A stretch of DNA of 40,583 nt from CAZKUN01 sp964555935 (lineage in GTDB: Bacteria; Armatimonadota; Zipacnadia; Zipacnadales; VGFC01): positions 1 through 40,583 of the forward strand of contig CAZKUN010000061.1 in NCBI GenBank assembly GCA_964555935.1, read 5' to 3'. Position 1 is the stretch's first letter, and each line of letters begins with the position of its first letter. The position numbers were made by a program, and so were the translations under genes. Below, one piece after another: positions 24,211 to 32,588 of the stretch. The notes under the pieces were generated by a model. It was not told where the DNA came from. It made no database searches and was given only the letters and a program-made list of their open reading frames with translations.

Positions 24211-24738
24211 TCACTCCTCCGGCGGCTTGGCCATCTGGTCGATGGCGTCGATGTCGAGTTGGCCCTTCTGGCCCCAGCCCCTCTGTCCGCGCGCGACCTC
24301 GGGACGGAACTGCTCGTAGAGGCCGAAGGCCACCTCGCCGAGGACGTCGTCGTAGGCGTTGCAGAGCTTCGCCATGGCGGCTTTCACGTCGGCGAGAGAA
24401 TCGCCGAAACGCTTCTCAAGGTAGATGGTGACTTTGGCGGGATCGACCGACTTTCCCTTGGTGGTTGCGCGGATGCCGCCTTCGGTATTCATGCACGGGA
24501 CCTCGCGGCCGAGGAGAGGTACCCCGAAGGTCTCGTCAGGCGCGGCTCTCTCCCCCGCCTCGCGGGCCTGGGAGGCGGTGAAGATCCCCAGCGCGCGGCC
24601 CTTGGCGGCGGCGTTGAGGCCGGCTACGGCCTTGCCGAGCGTGAGCGCCTCGTCGGCATTGTAGCCGAGGTGCTCGGCGACGACGGCGGCCCACAGCGTG
24701 AGTACGGGCGCGCGGTTGATTTCGATGGTGCGAGGCAT
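24211..24738 (-). CDS. Conserved protein of unknown function
   Basis: A 175-aa protein. The N-terminal half, with INRAPVLTLWAAVVAE and DEALTLGKAVAGLN, looks like a strongly conserved helical domain that I associate with a widespread uncharacterised family. The C-terminal part is charged and ends in a Gly/Gln-rich stretch. It has no signal peptide and no membrane segment. GGGAG lies about 9 bases before the ATG. It lies between the GH42 and toroid genes in one operon, so it may be regulatory or accessory. No function can be assigned. Confidence 0.7.
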   Translation of the reverse strand: MPRTIEINRAPVLTLWAAVVAEHLGYNADEALTLGKAVAGLNAAAKGRALGIFTASQAREAGERAAPDETFGVPLLGREVPCMNTEGGIRATTKGKSVDPAKVTIYLEKRFGDSLADVKAAMAKLCNAYDDVLGEVAFGLYEQFRPEVARGQRGWGQKGQLDIDAIDQMAKPPEE

Positions 24739-24752
24739 GGTGAGCGACTCCC

Positions 24753-24771
24753 GACGGGCTGGAAGCCCGTC
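24753..24771. repeat. Dispersed hairpin, copy 9
   Basis: GACGGGCT-GGA-AGCCCGTC followed by GCTACG, identical to copies 3 and 7. It lies 15 bases upstream of the small conserved gene, between two genes of the same operon. Confidence 0.85.
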
Positions 24772-24793
24772 GCTACGCGACCTACGGCGTCAT

Positions 24794-24812
24794 GGAAACT
24801 CATGGAGTTTCC
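24794..24812. repeat. Dispersed hairpin, copy 10 (divergent member)
   Basis: A 7-bp stem GGAAACT/AGTTTCC with loop CATGG. A GACCTACGG motif comes 11 bases later (24823-24831), and a CCTACGG lies just before it. It forms a tandem pair with copy 9 in the 103-base gap downstream of the GH42 gene. Confidence 0.5.
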
Positions 24813-24841
24813 CTGGAGATCCGACCTACGGACGACGCGAG

Positions 24842-26839
24842 CTAGGACGACTTGACGACGGCGACGCCGTATGGGCAGAGCGATACGACTGGGCAGATCG
24901 GCTCATCGGTCAGGATGTCGACGCCGTCAGAGGGCAAGACGGCGTGGCCACCAAGGCCCTTCCAGTCGAAGGCAATCCAGCCATTCTGCTTGTCGCCAAC
25001 GCGCGGGACGACGGCGATGCCCTCGGTGGCATCACACACGGGCTTGACGCCGGCTTCGCTCACGAAGCGCTGGAGCCAGCTTGTGTCGGCTGGATCCGGG
25101 CGGAAGCCCAAGACGATGATGCGGCCCTCGCCCAGTTCGATGTCGACGGCGGCCGGCTGGCCCGCGCACGGGCCCGACTCGTAGATCGCGTAGATGTCCG
25201 TCGCGCCGCCATCGGGCTCAATCACGTCGCACCAGGCTGTGGCCTTCCCGCGGATGCACGGATCGGTCCAGACGATGTCGGGATCAATGCCCGTGGCGGG
25301 GAATCGCTTGGTGACCTTGAACGGCAGCGCGCGCTCGATGGGACCGTAGGCGCAGTCCCTGAAGAGCGTGGCGTGGCGGCTGCGGATGGAGGTCAGAGGC
25401 CCAACAACCCAGGTTGCGCCCGCGCGAACGGCGTCGAGCATCCGCTCGAGGGTATCATCGGGAAGGTAGGCCATGAAGGGGCTGAAGATGAGGTCATAAC
25501 CGGAGACATCCGCCCCCGCGAACAGCACGTCCCGCATCACGTTCATGTCGGTAATGGGGCCGTGGAAGCTCTCGTTAAATGCGGAGTCGTACTGCAGCCC
25601 AGGGACCTGAGGCTCGGTGTCGAGGATCCAAGCCGAGGGCGTGTGGTAGTGGAGCGCAACTTTCGCCTGGGGGACGCTGGTCTCGCGGAGGAATTCGCCG
25701 GCTGTTTGGAGTTCCTCGGCGAGAAGCCCGATCTCCTCGCAGCCGACCGTCGGCTCGCCGTATGTGGTGAGCAGCGAGCCATGCAGCATCTCCTGGCCGC
25801 TCCAGTGCTGGCGGTAGAGCCAGTAGAGGACCATCTCGCCGCCGAGGGCCGTCATCAGCCAGCCGCGCGCGCGGATCGAACCGGGCTTGGGCAGGTACAG
25901 GCTGCCGACCTGGAAGCCGCCTGTCCATCCGGTTGCCGACTCGGTGAACCAGTAAGGGGTGTCCTTTATCGGTCTCATCCAGTCGCACTCGCCGATGATG
26001 GCGCGGTATTGATCGGGCGGGAAGTAGCAGTTGTTGGCGACGAGATCAGCATCGGCGAACATCGTCTCGTAGTCGAGCCGGTGGAAGTTGGGCATGCCAT
26101 CGGTCATGACGTTTGGGCAACCGGCGGCTTTGAGGATGTCGTACTGCTCCCTGTTGCACTCGGCGTACATGTCGGAACTGAACTCTTTCCAGTTGACTCG
26201 GAGCGACGGGTGGTGCGCGTAGCCGCACTTGACAGGCGCGGGGATCTCGTCCCAGTCGGTATACCACTGGCTCCAGAGCTCCGTGCCCCAGCTGCTGTTG
26301 AGGCTATCGAGCGTACCGTACTTCTCTTTGAGCCACTCGCGCCAACGCGCGACGGCGCTGGCTGAGAAGCTCTCGTTGACATGGCATCCGAATTCGTTGT
26401 CGATCTGCCAGCCGATGATGTGAGGGTCGTCGGCGAACTCATCAGCCATCTTGCGGACGATGCCCTCGGAGAGAGCGCGCCACTTCGGTGAGGCCGGGCA
26501 ACCGTGCCGGCGGCCGCCATGGCCGTACGGTTGGCCATCGACGTCAACGGCGAGCACCTCGGGGTACTTCTTCGTGAGCCACGCGGGAGGCGTAGCGGTG
26601 GGCGTGGCCATGATGACCGCGAAACCCTCCTCACCGAGGCGATTCACGACGTCGTGGACCCAACCGAAGTCATGTTGCCCCTCCTCGCGCTCCATCCGCG
26701 ACCAGGCGAACTCGCCGATGCGGAACGTGTTGATGCCGATCTCCTTCGCGCGCTCGATGTCTTGATCGATGGTTCCCTCCGGCCATGCCTCGGGGTAGTA
26801 GGCCGCGCCGATGTAGGGAGGGAGTGGCTTGTCTGGCAT
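24842..26839 (-). CDS. GH42 beta-galactosidase
   Basis: A 665-aa enzyme, the usual GH42 size, which removes terminal beta-galactosyl residues from oligosaccharides. It starts MPDKPLPPYIGAAYYPEAWP, and the ATG at 26839 follows GAAAGGA. The acid/base Glu149 is in WQIDNEFGCH and the nucleophile Glu300 in WFTESATGW. The trimerisation domain follows (YDLIFSPFMAYLPDDTLERM, then WVVGPLTSIRSRHATLF), with a small C-terminal beta domain. No signal peptide is seen, so it acts in the cytoplasm on imported oligosaccharides. It is the third gene of the minus-strand operon and lies close to L-arabinose genes, which fits arabinogalactan use (inference). Confidence 0.92.
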   Translation of the reverse strand: MPDKPLPPYIGAAYYPEAWPEGTIDQDIERAKEIGINTFRIGEFAWSRMEREEGQHDFGWVHDVVNRLGEEGFAVIMATPTATPPAWLTKKYPEVLAVDVDGQPYGHGGRRHGCPASPKWRALSEGIVRKMADEFADDPHIIGWQIDNEFGCHVNESFSASAVARWREWLKEKYGTLDSLNSSWGTELWSQWYTDWDEIPAPVKCGYAHHPSLRVNWKEFSSDMYAECNREQYDILKAAGCPNVMTDGMPNFHRLDYETMFADADLVANNCYFPPDQYRAIIGECDWMRPIKDTPYWFTESATGWTGGFQVGSLYLPKPGSIRARGWLMTALGGEMVLYWLYRQHWSGQEMLHGSLLTTYGEPTVGCEEIGLLAEELQTAGEFLRETSVPQAKVALHYHTPSAWILDTEPQVPGLQYDSAFNESFHGPITDMNVMRDVLFAGADVSGYDLIFSPFMAYLPDDTLERMLDAVRAGATWVVGPLTSIRSRHATLFRDCAYGPIERALPFKVTKRFPATGIDPDIVWTDPCIRGKATAWCDVIEPDGGATDIYAIYESGPCAGQPAAVDIELGEGRIIVLGFRPDPADTSWLQRFVSEAGVKPVCDATEGIAVVPRVGDKQNGWIAFDWKGLGGHAVLPSDGVDILTDEPICPVVSLCPYGVAVVKSS

Positions 26840-26900
26840 TTGTGGTTGTCCTTTCGGCTTCAGTGACAGGGCAGGCGCCCGGCAACGGCTGAACGGCGAT

Positions 26901-26918
26901 GCGGACGAGGGCGTCCGC
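26901..26918. repeat. Dispersed hairpin, copy 11
   Basis: Stem GCGGACG/CGTCCGC (7 bp) with loop AGGG, followed by GCTCCAG. It lies in the 100-base gap between the VOC gene and the GH42 gene. Confidence 0.65.
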
Positions 26919-26939
26919 GCTCCAGTGAACAGCACCGGA

Positions 26940-27359
26940 TCAGGGCTCCGCGTAAACGGTCTCTTCCGGCACGTCGGTTTCGCTCTCGAAGTAGAGTTGG
27001 TAGCCGTCTGGGTCCTTGAGCGGCACGACCCACATCGCGTTGCCGACGAATGGCGTGCGGCATTCGATGCCGCGGGCGGTGATCTCGTGGTAGATCTTCA
27101 GGGCATCTTCGCAGATGAAACAGACTGAAACGCCCACGCCGAGCTTGCCCTCGGGCGTCCACGAATCGTGGCCCTCCGTCCGGAACTGCTGCAGCATCAG
27201 GGCCGCGCCGCCGTACTGCAACCAGCACCATGTGAGCTTCCCCTCAGGCTCCCAGCTCCGGGTCATCTCGAAGCCGAGGCCGTCGACGTAGAAGCGGACA
27301 GACGCCTCGATGTCCGATACCGCGAAGAACGGGACGCTCTGTGTGACCGTCAGGTCCAT
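26940..27359 (-). CDS. VOC-superfamily (glyoxalase/bleomycin-resistance-like) protein
   Basis: A 139-aa single VOC domain protein. Two beta-alpha-beta-beta-beta modules are visible: SVPFFAVSDIEASVRFYVDG with LGFEMTRSW, and GVGVSVCFICEDALKIYHEI with PLKDPDGYQLYFESET. The last Glu lies in the usual metal-binding position of the family. The start overlaps its own ribosome site with the Gfo/Idh/MocA stop (GAGGTG), only 4 bases away, so the two are translationally linked. The reaction is unknown; members include lyases, dioxygenases and epimerases. In this operon it may act on a sugar or a side-product. Confidence 0.82.
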   Translation of the reverse strand: MDLTVTQSVPFFAVSDIEASVRFYVDGLGFEMTRSWEPEGKLTWCWLQYGGAALMLQQFRTEGHDSWTPEGKLGVGVSVCFICEDALKIYHEITARGIECRTPFVGNAMWVVPLKDPDGYQLYFESETDVPEETVYAEP

Positions 27360-27363
27360 GGTC

Positions 27364-28338
27364 TCACCTCAGTCCGGCGGACATGTAGGCCTCGTAGATG
27401 ACCTCAACGGCGCGGAGGCCGTCGAAGCCGGTGACCGACAGCTCGCAGTCGCCGCGGACGGCGGATGCGAAGTGCGTCAACTCGCCGACGAAGCGATCGC
27501 CGTCTTCGGTCAGCGGCGCGTAGTCGTCCGTGTCGACGGTCTTGTAGCGCGAGGGAAGACCATCCCAGTAATGGATCTCGGCCACGCCTTTCGTCCCGTA
27601 GACCTCGATGACATTGACGCCTGCCTGCAAGGTCCAACTCGCCTCGATAGTGCCAATGGCGCCGGAGTCGGATTGAAGGAGCATGGCGGCAGTATCCTCG
27701 ACCTTGGGCGCGAGCTTGTCGTTCAGCGTCAGCCCCGCGCCGGAGGATTTCCTGACCTCGCCGACGAGGAAGCGGAAGGCGTCGACGCTGTGGACGCTGG
27801 TATCCATGAGGCAGCCGCCGCCGGAGATGTCAGGATTGCTGAACCAGACATCCTCAATCCCCGCGAACGGCCCGGCGAAGCGATTCCGGAACATGCCGAT
27901 CTCGCCCAGGTCGCCGGCGTCGATCAACTGCTTGAGATGCGCGACGGGCGGGTGGAACCGGTGGCAGAAAGCGGTCATTAGAAGGCCGTCAGCGCCGTCA
28001 GCCACGTCAATGATCGCCCGCCCATTGCCGGGCGTATCGGCCAGCGGCTTCTCGCAGATGACGTTCGTTCCCGCAGCGAGAGCGTCGATGACAGGATCGC
28101 GGTGCATGGCGGGCGGCGTGCAGACGTCGACGATGTCGGGGCCAATCTCAGCCAGCATCGCGGCGTGGTCGCTGAAGCCCCTGCATCCGATGTCAGTGGC
28201 CATCGCGTCGGCTTTGGATTGGTCGGTGTCGACGACGGCTACGATCTCGGCACTGGGGACCTGGGCCCATGCGGCCTTGTGGGCTCCGCCGATCCCGCCG
28301 GCGCCGACGAGCGCTACTCGAAGGGTTGAATCGCTCAT
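27364..28338 (-). CDS. Gfo/Idh/MocA-family NAD(P)-dependent oxidoreductase
   Basis: A 324-aa protein that by family oxidises or reduces sugars and inositols. The Rossmann domain begins LRVALVGAGGIGGAHKAAW and has VDVCTPPAMH and CEKPLADTPG, which holds the catalytic Lys. The C-terminal domain has SGGGCLMDTSVHSVDAFRFL, where the conserved Asp and His sit. CAGGAG lies 8 bases before the ATG at 28338. It is the first gene of the five-gene minus-strand operon and divergent from araB. The exact sugar is unknown. Confidence 0.88.
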   Translation of the reverse strand: MSDSTLRVALVGAGGIGGAHKAAWAQVPSAEIVAVVDTDQSKADAMATDIGCRGFSDHAAMLAEIGPDIVDVCTPPAMHRDPVIDALAAGTNVICEKPLADTPGNGRAIIDVADGADGLLMTAFCHRFHPPVAHLKQLIDAGDLGEIGMFRNRFAGPFAGIEDVWFSNPDISGGGCLMDTSVHSVDAFRFLVGEVRKSSGAGLTLNDKLAPKVEDTAAMLLQSDSGAIGTIEASWTLQAGVNVIEVYGTKGVAEIHYWDGLPSRYKTVDTDDYAPLTEDGDRFVGELTHFASAVRGDCELSVTGFDGLRAVEVIYEAYMSAGLR

Positions 28339-28580
28339 GACAAGTGTCTCCTGGCGGTCCGTGACCGGTTGCTACGATGGGGATGACTGACGGGCGGGAC
28401 TTCCTTGAGTGGGGAGGCATTCCCTGCTGGGGAGGACGGCGTCGGGGCTGAAGCCCCTCTTACGGGGACCGGGTAATGGATGACGTGTGGGAGGTCGATG
28501 CGGAGGAGATTTACCGGGCCTGAGGGAACTCGGGAATCCGGCAGTTCTTGTCATGATGCGTCTCAGGGAGAGTGGCCACG
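28339..28580. promoter_or_regulatory. Divergent promoter region between sugar operons
   Basis: 242 bases between the minus-strand operon and the arabinose genes. It must contain promoters for both but no boxes are clear enough to mark. It includes dispersed hairpin copy 12 near its middle. AGGGAG at 28565-28570 is the araB ribosome site. Confidence 0.4.
28444..28457. repeat. Dispersed hairpin, copy 12
   Basis: Stem GGGGC/GCCCC with loop TGAA, led by GGCGTC and followed by TCTTACGG. It is the closest relative of the copy inside the GH2-like coding sequence at 16394. It lies between two divergent operons. Confidence 0.7.
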
Positions 28581-30263
28581 GTGGCAGCCAAGTACAGTCT
28601 CGGACTTGATTATGGGACCAATTCCGTCCGCGCGATCATCGTGGATGTGAGCAACGGCGATGAGCTTGCTACGGCCGTTGCGGACTACAAGAGGGGCGAC
28701 GCGGGCGTCATCACCGATGCGTCCAACGTGCATGTCGCGCGCCAGCACCCGCAGGACTATCTCGACGGGTTGGTGGAGTGCGTCGCGAGCGCGATGGAGA
28801 TCGCGAAGACGGATCCCGGCTTCTCCCCCGCGGACATGATCGGGATCGGCGTCGATACCACCGGCTCCACGCCTATCCCCGTGAACGCGGCCGGAACGCC
28901 ACTGGCCCTGACACCCAAGTTTGGCGACAACATCAACGCTCTCGCGTGGCTGTGGAAGGACCACTCCTCGGTGTCAGAGGCCGAGCAGATCACCGCGTTG
29001 GCCGCGGCGCACCGGCCGCACTACCTGGAGAAGTGTGGGGGCACGTATTCATCGGAGTGGTACTTCAGCAAGATCTGGCACTGCCTGAATGTCGATCCGG
29101 TCGTGTTCGATGCGGCGAAGAGCTGGGTCGAGTTCTGCGACTGGGTCCCGGCGGTTCTCGTTGGCGATACGAAGCCCGAGAACGTGAAGCGAGGCGTCTG
29201 CGCGGCCGGTCACAAGGCGATGTACTGCGATGACTGGGACGGGCTTCCGGACGCGGAGTTCCTGGCGATGCTCGACTCGAAGATGGCTGACTTGCGCCCG
29301 AGGCTATTCGAGACGGCCGTGCCGTCGGACGTGGCCGCGGGCGGCTTGTGCGCGGAGTGGGCGGAGAAACTGGGCATCCCCGAGGGGATTCCCGTCGCGG
29401 TCGGCGCGTTTGACGCGCACTACGGCGGCGTAGCATCAGGCGTGGCGCCGGGCACGCTGGTGAAGATCATCGGGACTTCGACGTGTGACGTCACGGTCGC
29501 CCCGAAGACGGGCGAGCCGCTGGATATTCCGGGCGTCTGCGGGATCGTGGACGGCTCGGTTGTGCCGGGCATGTACGGAATCGAGGCGGGCCAAAGCGCG
29601 GTCGGCGATATCTTCAACTGGTTCGTCAGCAACATCTGCGATGGCGACGATGATGAGCACGAGAAGCTGACGGCGGAGGCGTCGCAACTGAGGCCGGGTC
29701 AGAGCGGGCTGATGGCGCTCGACTGGAATAACGGCAACCGAACCATTCTCGTCGACGCGCGCCTGACAGGGCTTCTCCTCGGCCAGACGCTCCACACGAC
29801 GCGGGCGGAGATCTACCGCGCGCTGATCGAGGCGACGGCATTTGGCGCGCTGACGATTCAGAATCGAATGGCCGACCGAGGAGTGCCGATCGACCGGATC
29901 GTCACGTGCGGAGGCATCGCCGAGAAGAACGAGATGTTCATGCAGATCTACGCGGACGTGACGAACACCACCCTCGAGGTGAGTCGCTCGGCGCAGACGT
30001 GCGCGCTGGGAGCGGCGATCTTCGGCGCGGTTGTGGCCGGCAAGGACGCGGGCGGGCACGACTCCACCCAGGAAGCGCAGGCGGCGATGGGCGGCGTCAA
30101 GGAGCTGAAGTTCGTCCCGGACGCGGCCGCGCAGGCCACGTATGCGAAACTGTACAGGCTGTACAAGCGGCTGCACGATAGCTTCGGCGTGGCGGGGTAC
30201 ACGGATGGGCTGGCGGACGTCATGAAGGCGCTTTTGGACATCAAGAGCGAGGTGGGTGGGTAA
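28581..30263 (+). CDS. araB: Ribulokinase (AraB)
   Basis: The product (560 aa) phosphorylates L-ribulose to L-ribulose 5-phosphate in L-arabinose breakdown. It starts MAAKYSLGLDYGTNSVRAII, the standard FGGY-kinase phosphate-binding opening. The ATPase-half motifs GTSTCDVTV, GMYGIEAGQSAVGDIFNWF and CGGIAEKNEMFMQIYADV are all typical of AraB. I chose the GTG at 28581, 10 bases after AGGGAG; the GTG at 28572 is only one base from it. It is the first gene of araB-araD-isomerase on the plus strand. Length matches other AraB proteins. Confidence 0.92.
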   Translation: MAAKYSLGLDYGTNSVRAIIVDVSNGDELATAVADYKRGDAGVITDASNVHVARQHPQDYLDGLVECVASAMEIAKTDPGFSPADMIGIGVDTTGSTPIPVNAAGTPLALTPKFGDNINALAWLWKDHSSVSEAEQITALAAAHRPHYLEKCGGTYSSEWYFSKIWHCLNVDPVVFDAAKSWVEFCDWVPAVLVGDTKPENVKRGVCAAGHKAMYCDDWDGLPDAEFLAMLDSKMADLRPRLFETAVPSDVAAGGLCAEWAEKLGIPEGIPVAVGAFDAHYGGVASGVAPGTLVKIIGTSTCDVTVAPKTGEPLDIPGVCGIVDGSVVPGMYGIEAGQSAVGDIFNWFVSNICDGDDDEHEKLTAEASQLRPGQSGLMALDWNNGNRTILVDARLTGLLLGQTLHTTRAEIYRALIEATAFGALTIQNRMADRGVPIDRIVTCGGIAEKNEMFMQIYADVTNTTLEVSRSAQTCALGAAIFGAVVAGKDAGGHDSTQEAQAAMGGVKELKFVPDAAAQATYAKLYRLYKRLHDSFGVAGYTDGLADVMKALLDIKSEVGG

Positions 30264-30278
30264 GACGGGGCGACAGCG

Positions 30279-30296
30279 TCGGGTTAGGAAACCCGA
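30279..30296. repeat. Dispersed hairpin, copy 13
   Basis: Stem TCGGGTT/AACCCGA (7 bp) with loop AGGA, followed by TCTACGAACG. It lies in the 64-base gap between araB and araD in one operon. Copy 14 at 36827 has the same stem and a near-identical tail. Confidence 0.8.
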
Positions 30297-30327
30297 TCTA
30301 CGAACGACGTGGGACTCGAGAGGGCGC

Positions 30328-31029
30328 ATGCTTGACGATTTGAAGAAATCAGTTTGCGAGGCGAATCTGGAGCTGAAGGCGTCGGGACTCGTGATCCTGG
30401 CGTGGGGGAATGTGAGCGGCATTGACCCGGACTCCAAGCTCGTGGCGATCAAGCCGTCAGGCGTGAGCTACAGTGAAATGACGCCCGACAATATGGTGAT
30501 CGTCGACCTCGACGGGAACGTCGTCGAGGGCGATTTGAACCCGTCATCAGACACCCCGACGCACCTGGCGCTCTACAGGGAGTTTGAGGGCATTGCGGGC
30601 GTGGCGCACACGCACAGCACGGCCGCGACGGCGTTCGCGCAGGCCTGTCGAGGGGTGCCATGCTATGGGACGACTCACGCCGATAGCTTCTGCGGCGAGG
30701 TTCCGGTGACGGCGCAACTGGCGCGGGAGGCGCTTGAGGGCGATTACGAACTTGAGACAGGCATCGCCATTATCCGAGCGTTCGATGAACTCGATCCACA
30801 TGAGAAGCCGGGCGTTCTGGTCGCGAGCCATGGCCCGTTCACGTGGGGATCGTCACCGGCGAAGGCGGTTGAGAACTCCATCGTACTCGAGCAGTGCGCG
30901 CTGATGGCATTGATGACGGAGTCGCTGAACCCCGACATCGGTCCCATCACGTCGCATCTGCAGGACAAGCACTTCCTGCGCAAACATGGCGCGGGCGCGT
31001 ATTACGGTCAATCGACGAAGGGCAAGTGA
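30328..31029 (+). CDS. araD: L-ribulose-5-phosphate 4-epimerase (AraD)
   Basis: A 233-aa class II aldolase-fold enzyme that converts L-ribulose 5-phosphate to D-xylulose 5-phosphate. It follows AraD closely: MLDDLKKSVCEANLELKASG, WGNVSGID, KPSGVSY, PSSDTPTHLALY, HTHSTAATAFAQ (zinc His) and THADSFCG (catalytic Asp). The third zinc His is in VASHGPFTWGS, and the catalytic Tyr is near AYYGQ. This pattern separates it from fuculose aldolases. The ATG at 30328 is preceded by GAGAGGG and gives the family-standard N-terminus. Confidence 0.93.
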   Translation: MLDDLKKSVCEANLELKASGLVILAWGNVSGIDPDSKLVAIKPSGVSYSEMTPDNMVIVDLDGNVVEGDLNPSSDTPTHLALYREFEGIAGVAHTHSTAATAFAQACRGVPCYGTTHADSFCGEVPVTAQLAREALEGDYELETGIAIIRAFDELDPHEKPGVLVASHGPFTWGSSPAKAVENSIVLEQCALMALMTESLNPDIGPITSHLQDKHFLRKHGAGAYYGQSTKGK

Positions 31030-31087
31030 TCCCGGCGCAAGCGGCCCGCGGGCCGACAGATGTTGGGGCAAACAGGAGGCTTACCAG

Positions 31088-32497
31088 ATGAAGAAGACGA
31101 CCCTCGCAGTCCTCGTTGGCAACCGCGGGTTCTTCCCGGACCACCTTTGTGATGAGGGGCGTAAGGAGATAGTTGGCTTGCTGGCGGAGGAGGGGCTGGG
31201 CGCGGTGGCGCTGGGTCCCGACGACACGCCGTTTGGCTCGGTTGAGACGCGCGAGCATGCCCACAAGTGGGCGAACCTGATGAAGGCCCACAAGGACGAG
31301 ATCGACGGCGTGCTCGTCACGCTGCCGAACTTCGGCGACGAGCGCGGCATCGCCGACGCGCTGCGCCTAGCGAACCTCGACGTGCCGGTACTAGTCCAAG
31401 CCTATCCCGACACGCCCGCGAAGATGTCTCTCGCAGATCGGCGCGACAGCTTCTGTGGGAAGATGAGCGTCTGCAACAACCTGCGCCAGTATGGCATCGA
31501 CTACTCGCTGACGGATCTGCACACCGTCGACCCGACGAGCGAGGACTTCCGCACGGACCTGCAGACGTTCGCCGCCACCTGCCGAGTGGTGAACGGTCTT
31601 GTCGGCGCGCGCATTGGCGCCATCGGCGCGCGGCCCGCGGCGTTCAACACGGTACGTTTCAGCGAGAAGCTGCTCGAGGCGAGCGGGATCTCGGTCGACG
31701 TTATCGACCTGAGCGAGATCTACGGGCAGATGGACCAACTTGACGACGCGGCTGAGGACGTGCAGTCCCGGGTCGCCAAGATCAAGGACTACATCCCGAT
31801 CGACGGCACGCCCGACGAGAAGCTCATCGTCATGGGGAAACTGGCAACCACCATCGACGCGTGGATGGACGAGAACGAGATCGACGCGACGGCGGTGCAG
31901 TGCTGGTCGAGCATTGAGGAGTACAAGGGCATCGTGCCATGCACGGTGATGAGCATGATGTCGAATTCACTCATCCCGAGCGCGTGCGAGGTCGATGTCA
32001 CGGGCGTTGTCGGCATGTATGCGTTGGCGCTTGCGAGCCAGAAGCCGGCGGCATTGCTGGACTGGAACAACAACTACGGCGACGATCCCGATAAGTGCGT
32101 GCTGTTCCACTGCAGCAACCTGCCGAAGGACGTTTTCGGCGACGTGAAGATGGGTGTCCAAGACATCATCGGCGCGAGCGTCGGCGTCGAGAACACCTAC
32201 GGCACGTGCTGCGGGACGATCGCGAGCGGGCCGTTCACGTTCTGTCGCATCAGCACGGACGACCTGAACGGAGAGGTCACCGGCTACCTCGGCGAGGGCG
32301 CGATCACAGACGACGCGCTGGACACCTTCGGCGGAGCCGGGGTCGCCCACATTGACGACCTGCAAGACCTGCTGAGAGTCATCTGCGTCCGTGGCCACGA
32401 GCATCACGTCGCGATGGCCCAGGCTGAGGTTGGCGCGGCGATCGCGGATGCGCTGAACAACTACATGGGCTGGTACGTGTACGTGCATAACTGCTAG
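31088..32497 (+). CDS. L-fucose/L-arabinose isomerase-family protein, probable L-arabinose isomerase
   Basis: The product (469 aa) belongs to the fucose-isomerase-like group (COG2407 type), which interconverts aldoses and ketoses with a divalent metal. Likely metal ligands are Glu in WSSIEEYKGIVPC, Glu/Asp in SACEVDVTGVVG, and His in CVLFHCSNLP. A strong AGGAGGC site lies about 7 bases before the ATG at 31088. The gene closes an araB-araD operon that has no canonical AraA, so it most likely isomerises L-arabinose to L-ribulose (inference). An alternative is another aldose giving a ketose that AraB accepts. It runs into a convergent terminator-like hairpin. Confidence 0.85.
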   Translation: MKKTTLAVLVGNRGFFPDHLCDEGRKEIVGLLAEEGLGAVALGPDDTPFGSVETREHAHKWANLMKAHKDEIDGVLVTLPNFGDERGIADALRLANLDVPVLVQAYPDTPAKMSLADRRDSFCGKMSVCNNLRQYGIDYSLTDLHTVDPTSEDFRTDLQTFAATCRVVNGLVGARIGAIGARPAAFNTVRFSEKLLEASGISVDVIDLSEIYGQMDQLDDAAEDVQSRVAKIKDYIPIDGTPDEKLIVMGKLATTIDAWMDENEIDATAVQCWSSIEEYKGIVPCTVMSMMSNSLIPSACEVDVTGVVGMYALALASQKPAALLDWNNNYGDDPDKCVLFHCSNLPKDVFGDVKMGVQDIIGASVGVENTYGTCCGTIASGPFTFCRISTDDLNGEVTGYLGEGAITDDALDTFGGAGVAHIDDLQDLLRVICVRGHEHHVAMAQAEVGAAIADALNNYMGWYVYVHNC

Positions 32498-32519
32498 TAG
32501 CCAACTGGGGACATGCAGA

Positions 32520-32553
32520 AAGGGCTGGGCGGGAGCGATCCCGTTCGGCCCTT
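32520..32553. terminator. Candidate bidirectional terminator hairpin
   Basis: Outer stem AAGGGC/GCCCTT with inner stem CGGGA/TCCCG and loop GCGA, and a TGGG/TTCG internal bulge. It lies in the 91-base gap between two convergent genes, so it can serve both. There is no T tract after it, so factor-independent termination would be weak. Confidence 0.5.
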
Positions 32554-32588
32554 GTGATTCTGGGGGCAGTGTTGGATGCGCGGTCAGC

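Noticed and set aside
24698..26365. 555-codon plus-strand frame opposite the GH42 gene
   Set aside because: The minus strand has both catalytic Glu motifs of GH42; the plus frame has no recognisable domain.
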